Below, piece after piece: positions 11,460-22,966 of a stretch of 64,000 nt of DNA (the stretch's first letter is position 1; every line of letters starts with the position of its first letter). The notes below the pieces were generated by a model. That model made no database searches and was not told where the DNA came from. It saw only the letters and a list, made by a program, of their open reading frames with translations. A program made the position numbers and the translations under genes. The DNA is from Amblyomma americanum. Its lineage: Eukaryota; Arthropoda; Arachnida; Ixodida; Ixodidae. The stretch spans positions 165,536,683 to 165,600,682 of the forward strand of contig NC_135500.1 of assembly GCF_052857255.1 (NCBI RefSeq). The letters run 5' to 3'.

Positions 11460-11642
11460 TAGACAGTCTATAGACTGTCCATACACTTCTGTCTATAAAG
11501 TCTGTAGACTCTCTATACACAAACCCTAAAGAACAGTCTATAGGCAATACAAACTGTATAGACGGTCTATAGACAATCTATTGATTTATGGACATACACT
11601 TTTAGTAGACTTTTATCTATGGGCAGTCTATAGACTATCTGT
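11460..11642. repeat. Tract rich in TCTATAGAC palindromes
   Basis: The self-complementary word AGTCTATAGACT and near variants (TCTATAAAG, CTGTAGACT, TCTATAGGC, GTATAGACGG, TCTATGGGC) occur about ten times in 180 bp at uneven spacing. It is a degenerate short-unit array that could form cruciforms. Confidence 0.8.
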
Positions 11643-12670
11643 CTGCTCTTAAGGTTACTATCCCACTTTTGATTGTACCCTTAGAAAACCGCAATTACAA
11701 ATCAAAGCTGCAATTTTAAACTCAGAGCAGCGCTATAGAACCGCCCTTCATTTCTTCTTTTTCTCTCGCTCTCTTACAGCCCTTGCACAGGACTTGTTCA
11801 GTGCACGTGGGTAGCGCTCATATAACGCCTGGACAGTACCTTAGTTATGATCTCTAGATTCTAAAATGTAGTGTACTTGCTCATACGATAAACTAATCAC
11901 CTACTTTGACTGCAAAAGTGCAATATTTTTTCCCTCGAGTAATAGACGCGCCCCTTTCTTTTGGCACGCAGTCTGCTGACAACGACAGTGAATACCAGCA
12001 GGCACCCTTTTTAGAACACCGAAACATCTGGGCAATATCATAAAGCCCATCTGTCGATTTTCGAGACTACCATACCTCAGCCTATAATATGAGCAGCCAA
12101 TAAGAATGCACCACGAGGAACCTGCCGACCAATAAAAACAGTGCCTGGTCCCAAATGATTTCCTTCTTCGAGCAGCCTTATTAAGAATGCAGCAACTTTC
12201 TGTGTTCGGGCTTCGCGCTGAATGCCGCGAGTTGTGCTATATAGAAATCTAGTTTTTGCTCTTTTTGGACATCACTTTAGGCCACTACGTGAGTTTTACG
12301 TGTGAGCTTAAGACAGAAGTTGCTGGCTGTGCTGTGGAGCACAGAAACCATGCTGCTGATTAGTGTGTTTTGTTTTATTTAGAAGGCGAGTCCTACCTCA
12401 AGAAGTATTTATTCCGCTAGTCTACTTTACGTCAAGTTTTAACTGCTTCAAATTTTATGAATATTTCATCCCGCGTAATGAAAGCAGTCCCAAAATTTTT
12501 AGAGATTTTATGGAAAAATAAAGCCCGTTCATTACGCGAGTAAATACAATACTGCTCGAACTTCTCTTCAGATCAGCCAAGCCACGGGTAAGAAGCGCGA
12601 AAAGAAGTATGAAATAATAAATAACTGAGTAATGCACTCTATATAAGTGCAGTACATGCGTAGTTAACAT
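11643..12670. other. No recognisable gene
   Basis: Two ATAAGAATGC/CCAATAA words recur near 12100-12185. Otherwise there are only chance frames. Confidence 0.35.
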
Positions 12671-12856
12671 ATGCTGACTTCGGGTTTGTGCTCTGGCATG
12701 CTAGATTTTCAAGGAGCACTGGTGGATAGATTAGGTTTAACCAGATTTTTCAGAAATCTGCTCGGGGTTGAAGAATTGAATGAGACCGGACTTAACCCGG
12801 AAACGAAGGACCCTAAATATATGCCAAAGACAGACACAGTTTTAGAATATTTGTGA
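12671..12856 (+). CDS. Candidate short ORF or terminal exon, unknown protein
   Basis: A 61-codon ATG-to-TGA frame has a coding-like mix of charged and hydrophobic residues (for example FFRNLLGVEELNETGLNPE) and ends in KTDTVLEYL. I do not recognise a family. What makes it worth listing is its context: about 190 bp after the stop there is AATAAA (13048-13053) and then an 11-base A run at 13080-13090, the layout of a mature mRNA 3' end. It could be the last exon of a gene, in which case the coding part may begin after an acceptor such as the TAG at about 12702, or the 3' end of a processed retrocopy. Equally it may be chance. Upstream sequence gives no clear preceding exon. Confidence 0.28.
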   Translation: MLTSGLCSGMLDFQGALVDRLGLTRFFRNLLGVEELNETGLNPETKDPKYMPKTDTVLEYL

Positions 12857-13047
12857 AGGGACATTCACAGAATTTTAATTAGCTTTTAGCCATTAGTGTA
12901 CCACTGGGTATTGAAGCGCAGAAATGGTAACATAACAGGCTTGTTAGAATGCAGATGTATTATTTACCTGATAATACTTTTGTACATAAGCTAGTTAATA
13001 CCTACACCCACCCCCTTTTTAATAAGCCCGAAGTGGGGGTCTAAGTT

Positions 13048-13091
13048 AATAAAGTGATGTGATTAGTAGTCAAGCAAAGCAAAAAAAAAAA
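13048..13091 (+). terminator. Polyadenylation-like signal followed by A tract
   Basis: AATAAA at 13048-13053 is followed 27 bp later by about 11 A residues. In genomic DNA the A run suggests reverse-transcribed message, or is simply an A-rich site. Confidence 0.35.
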
Positions 13092-15419
13092 GTCTCTTGA
13101 AGCATTCCTGAACCAGATAACTCGTCATGGTTTGATGCCTTGCTGTCACCGCTTTCCGTGCACCAGCTCGAAACAGTTGAAAGGGTCGTGCGCAAATTGA
13201 CATGAACTGCAGGACGAAGCACGAGCTTGTTTTAGTCCATTGTGTTCCTAGGATTTCCCCAACGTGAAATAGATTTCAAATAAGGAACCAATTGTTAGCC
13301 CCTACTCAAGAGCAGCGATATGGCAGGGTAACGCGTTTCCCTCAGGCAATGTAATTCGGTGGGAACTGCGCACCCTTGAGCGCGCCCACCGTGAAACCGA
13401 AAGATGCGAGCCGGAGTGGAATATCCTCCTATGCATTATTTTCGCTTGGCTAGCATGCATTGCACAATGAGCCCGTTTTCTTGCAGCAGGTTGCTGTTTG
13501 TCGAAGATATGCAGCGCGAAAACCGCAGTGTCACAGCCAGGGAAGTCGATACGAGCGGCTGCAGTGATTACGGGGATCACGGCCCCACATCCGCTCCGCT
13601 CCTCGCCCTTTCCCTTACGGCAATTCTAGAAGAGGGCGGAGGACGGGAGCCGCTGATAGGGCGGTTAAAGCTAAGTGACGCGGCTCGTCTCCTTTGTAAG
13701 GCGATGTGTGGCCGTGTCCTCCCTCCAGCCCACTAGGCTCACTGGACATCGGAAGATGCGATAATGGCTTGCCCCCTCTAGCGACATCGGCAGCAGCAAG
13801 GCTACGTTGCCGACGCCAGCGTGCTTAGATCCGGTAATATGAAGAAAGCGGGTCGTAAACACGCCAGAGCACAGAAAAAATATAAATATACATCGACTAT
13901 GATAGCTTAGTGCCAGGTCACTGTGGGATCACTACCCATTACGCAAAGTCATTGTCGACTTTATAAACCAAGGACGAATTATTGAAATTCGATTCTTAAT
14001 CTGGCGTTATCTTAAGTTCATGACGGATAAACAGAATACGCAAAAGAAAAAGGTGCATATTGGAAGCCTTGATTTCAGCATGCATGCCGTAGTGTGGCAG
14101 TCCTTGTATAGCATAATTTGAAAGTTATCGCGTTAGCTTCGTCTAAAACTGGGCAATAAATTTTTGCTGGCGTTGCGGTCGCTTAGTGTGCAATACAATG
14201 ACGGTGCAGGATAGAGGAATATTTCGGCTATCGATGCTGATGTATTCGGTGTATCATTACCGCGAAAATAAATCATGTTAGGGCAGTTTAATCCCAGTAG
14301 GTTAAGCCTGAATGGATCACCTTCAAATCATATGTGGGGCTTAACGTTCCGAATCTGTACTCGAACAGAGGGATGCCGTAGTATATGGCTTCAGATTAAT
14401 TGCGATCACCTTGGGTTGTTTGACGTGCACTTGCAGCACACAGCATAAGGACGTTTTTGAATTTCGCGTTTACCAAAATGCGGCCGTCTCGGCTGGGATT
14501 CGCTCAAGCCCCCTTGGGCTCATAGCGACCGAACTTCAAAGCCACCGCGACGTGTACAAGCGTGGCACAGCTGTGAAGAGATTCCGTTCGTTCGCGAATT
14601 CTTAGAGTCCGCGATCTTTTGATGTAGACCGCACGATTGAGATTATCTATTGAAAAATAAACATGTAAACGTGACCAAAAAGAATACAGCGCTTTGTTTC
14701 TTGCTAGAAATGTAAATCGCGGGCTTTGCGACATACACTTCTAGCCTGTTCTCTGGAAGAAATAGCTGTAGTCGCTTTGCTGCGTCTTCGTATTCCTTAA
14801 GTCCAGTTTCGAGAGAGGCTTTATACAACGTAGATAAATGACCAAAAGACGAAGACTGTCTGATGTGAGGAGTGAGCTTTGTAACGGAGGTCTGTGCATC
14901 TGTAATAATTCATGACAGTCGAATGGGTTTGTTTACGGTGACAGCGGTACTTGTTACATATAATCCACTATTTAATCACCTCTATTATAAGGCATGCGCT
15001 TGCTGACTTAGGTGATTACAAGCGAAGGAAAACGTGGCCACGGACGACACAGTGTTTGGTGTTGAGATGAGATAACGGGAAATTTCTTTGTTCGCTGTAC
15101 CGCGGCCGGTGCAGGGCTGGCGTGATTGGATATCAGTGGGAGATGCCACTTTCGGCAGCGAACTTGACCATGTGCAATGATGATAAGCTCTGCTAACTTT
15201 CGCATCGAACCACCCTGCTGCTGGAAAAACCGTTCGAATCGCGCTTTTTACAGTGAAGCTATTAGCGGCTCACAAGTGGCGTAAGCGGCATCTTTGGAGT
15301 AACACTTCAAACCATGTCACTTTAAAGCGCTTCTAAGTGCTACACAAAATCGGATGCGTCAACCGGCTGCCTCAGTGTAAACTAGAGAGCCGTAGTGCTT
15401 CCAAAATGTTATTGTTTTT
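13092..15419. other. No recognisable gene
   Basis: A moderately GC-rich patch at 13320-13840 holds overlapping frames on both strands (92 and 110 codons) without motifs. I see no transposon ends or RNA genes. Confidence 0.4.
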
Positions 15420-15550
15420 TGACCATGGTCAATGACCAGTGAAATTAATCAACCATATTTATTGACCAGACGGTATGCCGTCAAACCATAGACCACTTCA
15501 CGTGACCTTATTGATATCATGGGACATCATTTGACCGGTGACGTCACCGG
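15420..15550. promoter_or_regulatory. Cluster of palindromic receptor/CRE-like motifs
   Basis: GGTCAATGACC at 15427-15437 is a perfect inverted repeat of the nuclear-receptor half-site with a 1-bp spacer, the core of an ecdysone response element; the flanking purine of the full consensus is absent. It overlaps the palindrome TTGACCATGGTCAA. More TGACC half-sites follow at about 15463, 15503 and 15532. The segment ends in the 16-bp perfect palindrome CCGGTGACGTCACCGG (15535-15550), whose centre is a full CRE. Ticks use ecdysteroids through EcR/RXR. Activity here is inference only. Confidence 0.35.
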
Positions 15551-17600
15551 CGGCGAGAAGCCGTCCGCGTGCTTTCCGGATAGGTATTGAGTCTCTTCGT
15601 TTTATCGCAAATAGCAGCAGCTCAAATCGCGAAAGTACAGACACCTGTGCTTGTGAAACGCAATAATGAGATAGAATAATTCTAGAGGCATTTTCCTTTG
15701 GTCTAGATTTGTGAAAATTAGGGTAGTTGCACAAAAGCGGACAACTATAGATGCGGTCATGGAGGAACCGTGACGCTGTTATCTGGGGAAAATCCAATTC
15801 ACAGTTATCTGGTTTTATCACAACCGTGTGTTTCTTGTGAGTATTGGCGTTTGCACAGGTTGTTTGCTCATGGTGTTTGCACAGACTGAAACCGCAGCCG
15901 CGCTTTCGTTGTTTGTGTTTTTTTCCGAGATAATAAAGAGGACGGAGGTACGGGACAAACGTTGGTACTTATCTTCGCTTCATAATTCGAAACACGCTAT
16001 TCATGGAGTAGCGATGTAACCACTGCAGGAATTTTGCAGGAGTGGAGACTGTACACAAGTGGTAAGTGAACAAAACTGAGGTGCAAAATTGGCTGTCGTG
16101 AGGACACAACTTAAAAATATTGCAGCTATTTGACGATTCTAGAGCAGTGCAAGAAATGTTGGCCCCCAAAAAGTGAACGAGCACATGGCTGCATTGTTCT
16201 TATTTAAAGACGCGGTCTTTTTTTAACACGGAAAAGAAATCTCGCAAGAACTGACAACGTAGTATACGACACGACCCAGCATAGCATGCTACACACACCA
16301 GAATTCACACTGCTGCATGTCAGTGATATTAGAAAAAAATATTAGATCAGCCATAAATATCGGAGTGCGCAAATGCCGGGAAGAAAAAAGAACAAGAAAG
16401 GGAACGAAACTCACCTTATACTATACAATCATAACATCGATAGTGTAAAAATGATACTCGGGCAGTACTAAGGCTCTCGGGGAACAAAACAGAAAGCCTT
16501 ATGCCGTCACAACTGATTTTTTCTAGTATTTCTGGCCTAAAACTTGTAGTGACGGCACAAATTTTGGTAGCAATATCAGAGTTTTGTGTAGTTTTGTGCG
16601 GAAAAATGCTACATTGCTACAGAAAAGTGCTACAGCACTTCAGAAAAACCTGACTGGGTAATGAGAATAATGAGAACAGCTGTGTAACATGGAACTTTCT
16701 CCGGCCAAAAAAGCAGTGCAGGATGAACAGAATTCATTCGCTTTTGGAAATCATAGATTTTTTTCCCGCATGTCATAAAAATACTCAAAATCCAACTGTG
16801 TACGAGTATCGTAGATGAATACTAGCGACCTCAGTCTGTCGCTTCCTTCTAAACTTATTTAGGTACATTCACTTATCTTTCTGCGTATGGATTTCCTTGC
16901 ACACAGGCTTAAAGAGGAACAACGTATCTCAAGTAGGCCCGAAAACTACTTACGTTAACTTGCAGAAATTCCAACTTTGTGGTTCACCGCTTCGAAAGCC
17001 TCAGATTCTCAGTAAAGTGTCACGTGAGAAGCGAGTATTTTCTTCAATTCAGTTTGGTTTAAACTAATTGAAGAATATGCCCCATAAAATTGCGGTGACT
17101 TATTGGAAACGCAGCTATTGGAAGATGCAATTATAGTGTGCTGTAGCAATAGCACGGTGGGATTGTACGGCACGGAAACAATGAGAAAGAAATTTTCTTG
17201 CTGAACAATAGAAGCGAACATGGGGGGACCATCATGATATCGATATGAACGATAATTTATCCTAGTGAATCCTATTCATTTTCTCGCACATTGCAACCAA
17301 GATACTGGGGCTAAAATTGCGAAAAAGGGAGGAGCTAAGAGCCGCAAGTTTCGCTCTTACTTTCTCCGGTCTTGGCACTGTTTCACAGGTCTGTACCAAG
17401 CTCACTGACCAACAATAGCCCGCTAACGACAAATGCGAACGCCAGTTTCGAACGTTTTCGCGCTGTTAATGAACATGCTCTGCGATCTGCCTTGAAGTTA
17501 AAAAGCTGTATGTTAATTTTGTCTTTAATTTGTCTTTTTTTTCCCACGTGGTGCGCATTTTTAAATCACGTGTGAACACAGAAAAGCGTAGAAGAGAAGA
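15551..17600. other. No recognisable gene
   Basis: AT-rich, with frames up to about 107 codons on the minus strand (15498-15821) that show no motif. A donor-like CTCACCTTA lies at about 16411-16419 on the minus strand, but its upstream segment has no long open frame. Confidence 0.4.
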
Positions 17601-17741
17601 ATGGCTGCCAGCGCCAGTGTTTCACGCTTCCTGAAACGCGAAAAAAAATCTTGCGATTCGGCTGCGTCCTCGGTTGATTTTATTGATGATTTATGTGGCA
17701 GTGACCCTGAGGATGCTGCATCATCATCTGCGAATAATACG
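17601..17741 (+). CDS. Candidate 46-codon ORF, unknown
   Basis: ATG at 17601 opens MAASASVSRFLKREKKSCDS and the frame closes at TGA 17739-17741. It has a basic patch (KREKK) followed by an acidic serine-rich tail (residues about 26-42). Such basic-then-acidic short N-terminal segments occur in transposase and zinc-finger proteins, but no domain is visible and no donor follows before the stop. The start is preceded by a purine-rich GAAGAGAAG. It may be a fragment of a dead element or chance. Confidence 0.22.
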
Positions 17742-18206
17742 TGAAGAACCGGCCCAGAACATCGTTGGAAGCACTTTTTTTAGTTTCTTATTTGTGCCTC
17801 TATTCTTTCTTCTTCCCCTCAGCGGCCGTTTTGAAAATAATATTGATGTTACCGATGCTATTTGTCTAATTTGTAGGGTTTTCACTTCATTTTGGACAGG
17901 ATTTTATACCGATTGCGCTGCGCAGGGCTCCCCAACAGTTTCGACTAATGGCGTGGCCACTTATAGGGCATAAAGTGATCGTTTTGTGCCCGAAAAAATT
18001 GTACAAGGTAGAACGTTAGAAGTTTAAAAAAAAATTTTCGATGCCTAATAGGCAGACATTTCTTACATTTAAAAGTTTATTCAAAATTTATTTTCTTTTT
18101 TATACAGGCATAACCTTGTTTATACCTGTTGATGTTGATTTTTGACACTTGATACCTGTTATTTCTGCGATGGTAGATATGTAATGAGATTTATTTTTTC
18201 TTTTTC
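17742..18206. other. No recognisable feature
   Basis: AT-rich sequence with poly-A and poly-T runs. Nothing assignable. Confidence 0.35.
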
Positions 18207-18350
18207 TGTCATGAAGGCCGGCGCCACCATAGTGTCGTGTGCGCATGCGATGTGTACGCCTATATATTGTTAACTGTTCCGGAAAATGAAGCCAGTTTTT
18301 AGTAGCGTTCGTGTTTGTGGAGTCTTCCTTCTGTGGTCGGCTTTTTGCCA
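18207..18350 (+). mobile_element. Possible decayed solo LTR
   Basis: The segment begins TG and ends CA. It contains a TATA-like CCTATATATTG (about 18259) and, about 35 bp on, AATGAAGCCAGTTTT, which looks like a worn AATAAAGCCAGTT polyadenylation region seen in tick Gypsy-type LTRs. GTAGCGTTCGTG follows. I see no target-site duplication and no second LTR, so this rests on resemblance. Confidence 0.32.
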
Positions 18351-20901
18351 TAATTTTTATTCAAGTATTCAAATAACACTGCAAATTTTCAGAATTTGTC
18401 TAAAAATTTCGACTTCAGAAATCAAGTGTGATTGAAAAGAGTTGTCTGTGTTTAATTGGCTTCATTTTGATCTATTCCATTCATGTTTAGACCTTATGTC
18501 TCCTGGACAGAAAAAATTCCAGAAAAGTAGAGAAAGGGCTAAGCCGCACACCAGCCAACGCTTGTGAACGATGTTTTCAACCCAGAAGGACTACTATGCA
18601 AAAGCGTGGCATACTTTTCGCGTACCCACCGCAGCACGTGCATCGAAGTTTTTGCTTTGAGAATTGAGGATTAAAAACTTCAGACGATGTAAAACAATGC
18701 AGATTAGTCGGCAGCAGAAATTTCGGGGCAGATAAGACCAGTATAATTGATAAGCTGAGAGTGGTTAAACTTAATTTAGCTTTCTTTTTAAAGGCGAAAA
18801 AAAAAAGATTTTTTTTTATCAGAAGGTGCCGAACGGTTACGTTCAATTCTCAGTTTCTTAATCAGCAAATGTCTAAAGAAGGTCTGGTTAAGTGGAAAAT
18901 GAAACAAAAGAACCGTTTAATCGAGCCATGCACTGCAAATTTATTGAAAGCGAAAACAAAGTGAGAAAAACTCCGAACTACGGATTTTTAGTGTCCCAGA
19001 ACAGATGAGAGCACGTGTAAATTTGAAGGAACGAGCCTGTCTGAACAGAACTCCTCGGCACCGCTTCAATTTTCGCGCCATGCTTCGAATACTTGAGTTG
19101 AGCGCTCTTCCTTCCTAGTGCTTTTGATGTACCGAAGTTGGAAACTTTGTAGTGTCCTGAGAACCTTGAAGGGAAGAAGAGCCAGCGGGAGCTATTTATT
19201 ATTTTTATGCGTTGCAGGCGGCAATGATGATTCGACTGCATATTTCTTCGTATACTGCACACAAATTCTTCATCCAAGGCGCTGGCCGCGAACGACAGGC
19301 CGGCAACAATTACGGCTGAAGTTGCGGTTAAGCGGAATTAACGGAAGGCGGAATCCATGGTTAACAAAAGTATAAAGCGAGTCGAGGGTCAACCAGAGTT
19401 ACTTGTCTTAAGTGCTGTAAGGCGTCAGCTTTTTCTCTAAAGAAAAAAAAAACGAGTTTTATTAAACAACAGCCCAGTTCCTTTAACTATAAAAATGTAT
19501 CTCTAAATATTGTTTATGTTCATAGTTTTCTAGCGCCGTTGCGCCAGAAAACTACGAACTTAGCTGGAAAACTATGAACTTAAATCTACAATACCAACTA
19601 GCCCAACAACTAGTTCTCCTGAATATGGGCTCTCACAATGTCGCTGGTTTCTGCTGAAAGCGCTTGAAGCAGGGATGCCTTACAAGCTGTGATTTCATCA
19701 ATTCTTCTGGCAAGAAAAAATACAGTTTAAAGAAGGAGAATTTTAAAATTTACATGACGGGGCGGCTACTTGCCATTTCATTGTCTTCTCATTATACTTA
19801 CTTTACTGCGTGGCAGCTTTAGGTCCGATAGGCTACAGTTTTGTGTCAGTACCGCTAAAATAAATGGCCTTTTAATGTAGTCAAGACTTCGGAAGTGCAA
19901 ATTGGCCGAGTTTACGGGGGCCTCACCGTTGTTTCCGCGCTCAGGTAAATATACGTTTGTCTTCTCTTTCACGGAGGCGCTGTTGTGGTAGACACTTCAC
20001 CTGTTTATATAACGTAAAAAGACTGAAAATTTAGTAAAAATCGAAGCCTAGTCGAACTAACTACCGTGTGCGTCTTTTTTGGCTGGTTCCACCTCCTTGA
20101 ACTGGCAAACAAAGTCTAGTAGCGCCAATCCTGGTTCATCAAAAGGTGCAGCTATCCAAGCCTCTTCTACGCCCACTTAGGAATCACTCGCTACCGAATG
20201 TATCTGGCTAAAACAGATCTGAATGCAGCATTATGTGCGAAGCTTCGATTGTGAGCAATCAGACAGAACACAGTAGAGGGTACCGAAAACCTTCCCCTGA
20301 TAAATTTATTATGAGCATGTTTTCGCAATCGAAAAGTGTGTTTTCAGGTCAGGTATTGAGCTGGCCTTGGGCCACTGAGCAGGCGTGACGGGTGAGTAGT
20401 GTGCTTAAAGATGCAAATTAAATTTAGCTAGTCATGGAGTAGGATGTCATAGGACAAGAATCGGTCGAATCAGTGTCTCATCTTTAGTATTGCAGAAATA
20501 AGAGAGCGTGTCATCGATAATTAAAAACCGACCATGCTTTCTCTTCTCGACAAGTCCTCTCGACTCAGTGTCTCACTCATTTATATTCATCGTGGAGAAG
20601 GTTAAGCCCGCTTCGTTGAACGTAGGATGTGCTTTCGCCCGCTCACGACGTTGTTCTAGAAAAATATATAGCCAACGCAGGAGCGCTGGAGAGCCTCGAG
20701 TTCTTGGAGCGTAAGCAGGGTTTGAGAGCTTAAGTGCTACACTTGTGGAGTACAGTATGCATGTACAACGTCGAATTATTGAAGGAAAGGAGGAAATACA
20801 CTCCCAGAGACGTATTACGCACTTGTTTAATTCATTTTTGAAGAGTACACTTCTTAGAAAGGGTCAATTTCGATAGCACAGAAAACATCTCCTTATCGGC
20901 G
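18351..20901. other. No recognisable gene; small hairpin at 19518-19579
   Basis: GTTCATAGTTTTC (19518-19530) is exactly reverse-complemented at 19567-19579, with a third near-copy GAAAACTACGAAC (19547-19559) that could pair instead. Otherwise there are only short frames and A/T runs. Confidence 0.4.
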
Positions 20902-22600
20902 TTATTTATTTATGTCATAATACTGCAGGCCAGACTGACCCGAGTAGGAGAGGCCCGAAAATATATCAGAACACCACGTGAAAGGAAACATTACATTGCC
21001 TGTGTTACACAACAAAGGGAAATAGGAAAAATAACATAACAAAGAAAAACACCAATACATACTGGACGTCAAAGAATACAGAAAGTATTGCGTTTCAAAT
21101 GAAGCAAAACTTTTTGTAGTGCCTGTTCCACGTCATGAGATCAAAAAATTCATTCAGGAAGCGAATTGAAATCGTATATTGTTGGAGCGAAAAAACTGTT
21201 CTTGAATGAGTTGGTCCTAGCAAAAGGAGGCTGTAAAGAGAGTTCCTTACTATGAAGGGTATTTCTCGTAGTGGACAACCTGAAGAATGAAGGGGAAATA
21301 ATGCCAAGTTGACCTTCGATTTCACGAAGGAACAGAATTCGGATCACTTTTCTCCGCACATGAAGCAACATGATGTTATTGTCTTCCATAATCTTTGTTG
21401 GAAAGTCAAACCTTCTGTATTTATGAAAAATTAAACATACTGCGTTTCTCTGAATGAGCTCTAGTTGGTATATAACTTTTGAAGTGTGCGGGTCGCAGGT
21501 TACGGAAGCATATTCGAGCTTAGACCTAATATCAGTACTGCAGGCCAGGAGCTTTATACTCCTAGGAGCGTGTTTTAATTTACGGCTCAAGAAACAAAGT
21601 TTTAAGAATGCAGCAGAAGAGATCTCATCAGAGGCACGAGAGTCTCGAGTTATATATTTATGCTGTGGGACCTCGCTAGTGTTACTGTTCTGAAGGCGAT
21701 ATTAGCGAAAGCTTACATTTATTTTTCGTGTGACTCGCCGAAGGACTCTCTTATTTATGTTTGTCCATATTCCAGTCTTCAAACCAGCGGAAAATTTCGA
21801 GAAAATATTCCTGGAGCAATTGATGTTATTTGTTTAAACACAACACAGTCACCTGCGAACAATCTTACTGACACATAGATGGGGACAGTATTTATAAAGT
21901 GCTCCATATATGTTCAAAGTAACCAAGGTCCTAACAAACTACCTTGAGAAAGACCGGAAGTAGCAGCAAGAGTTTCAGAAAGGGTGCCATTCATGACTAC
22001 GGACTGAATTTTATTGCTTAGTTATGCTCTGACCCACTCGACAAGGTACGACGGAAGTCCAAAGAACTGCCATTTATAAAGGAGTTTTGGGTGTGGCATA
22101 TTGTCAGAAGCTTTGCCGTATGTAGAAACAGAGCATCGGCCTTTCCCGAGTTATCATGAAAGGAAGTCATGGACAGTTGTGAGTAGCTCAGTAATGGTAG
22201 ACATACTCTTCGTAATTATATGCTTAATCATTAGCAGAGCGGCCACAATGTGTTCTGGAGGTTTACAGGATACAGGAATATCTGATACCGACCGGTAATT
22301 AGACACAATTAACGTATCCACCTTTTTTGTGAATCGGTACTACAGGAGCCTTCGTGCAAGCTTTAGGAAACTCACTGCTTTGTACAGATAAGTAAAAATT
22401 CTACGATGATGTTCAATATCTGAAACGTGTACGCTGTAAAAAAAAATCGAAGTTGCGTCCCGACCGGGCGGGGGTAGGTGGACAGGAACTGCTCGCAGCA
22501 GGTTGTTTTGGGAAAACAAGGAGTTAACGACTTAGAGAACAGCGTTGCCAAAACAAAAGCCAAATTATTTACACGTGTGGAAGAGTTTATTAATCAAGAT
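20902..22600 (-). mobile_element. CR1/L2-like LINE, 5'-truncated, minus strand
   Basis: Read on the minus strand, this runs from linker sequence before the reverse transcriptase (about 22563) through the RT domain and C-terminal region to a 3' end made of CTGCAGTATTATGAC plus a TAAATAA tail at about 20902-20945. The same 3' sequence (CTGCAGTATTCCG with TAAATAAATAAA) ends the copy at 33944-34560, which fixes orientation and family. The element is full of stops and frameshifts. Its 5' part is missing and butts against another LINE that runs the opposite way from 22685. Confidence 0.85.
21150..22563 (-). pseudogene. Decayed reverse-transcriptase ORF2 fragment
   Basis: Conserved RT blocks appear in order on the minus strand but in shifting frames: APVVPIHKKGG (about 22340-22310), a QLTELL-like block (ITELLTTVHDFL, about 22190), a KAFDxVPHxLL-like block (ACDNMPHPKLLYK, about 22110-22070), SGLSQGSLLGPWLL (about 21950-21915), the active site (LFAGDCVVF, about 21862-21840) and the downstream RSKLEYASVTCDPHT region (about 21520-21480). 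The catalytic FADD/YADD motif reads FAGD, with codon GGT at 21853-21855 replacing an Asp codon, so the enzyme would be dead even without the frame breaks. The last block is open for 146 codons (21150-21590) and ends in a usual LINE tail region with ARTNSFKNSFF. Confidence 0.88.
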
Positions 22601-22684
22601 ATCGATATACAACTCGGTTAGGAAGAAGTCAAACTAGTAAAAGAAACAGGAACATTGAGTTAATCTTTGTTCAGCAACTTGGCA

Positions 22685-22966
22685 AGAGCTTGTGGCATGT
22701 TTTGTAGGCTTAGGTGGACGCTTCTAACTATATTTAAATTAATGGTTTATAATGCAGTGTTTGTCTATCATATTAGTTAGTGCGGCCCTGTATGAACTGA
22801 TACTTCCAAGACTAACAGTTAGGCTTGTTCTTAGTCTTGTTAGCGATGTTTTAAGAATAATTAACAAATTGCACGCATTGCAGAAAACAGCGATTCGTCA
22901 CGTAGCAAATGTCGCTCATAACGCTCATACAAACTCATACAAAAAAAACTATTTGCTTTGCTAACG
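22685..22966 (+). pseudogene. RT C-terminal fragment
   Basis: In one frame the sequence reads ARACGMFCRLRWTLLTIF, then a YNAVFVYHIS block, and after a shift INKLHALQKTAIRHVANV and AHNAHTNSYKK. These correspond to the conserved thumb and linker of CR1-type ORF2 (pattern LxxLQKxAIRxIxNxxxxAHTxPLFK). A stop and frameshifts break it. Confidence 0.8.
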
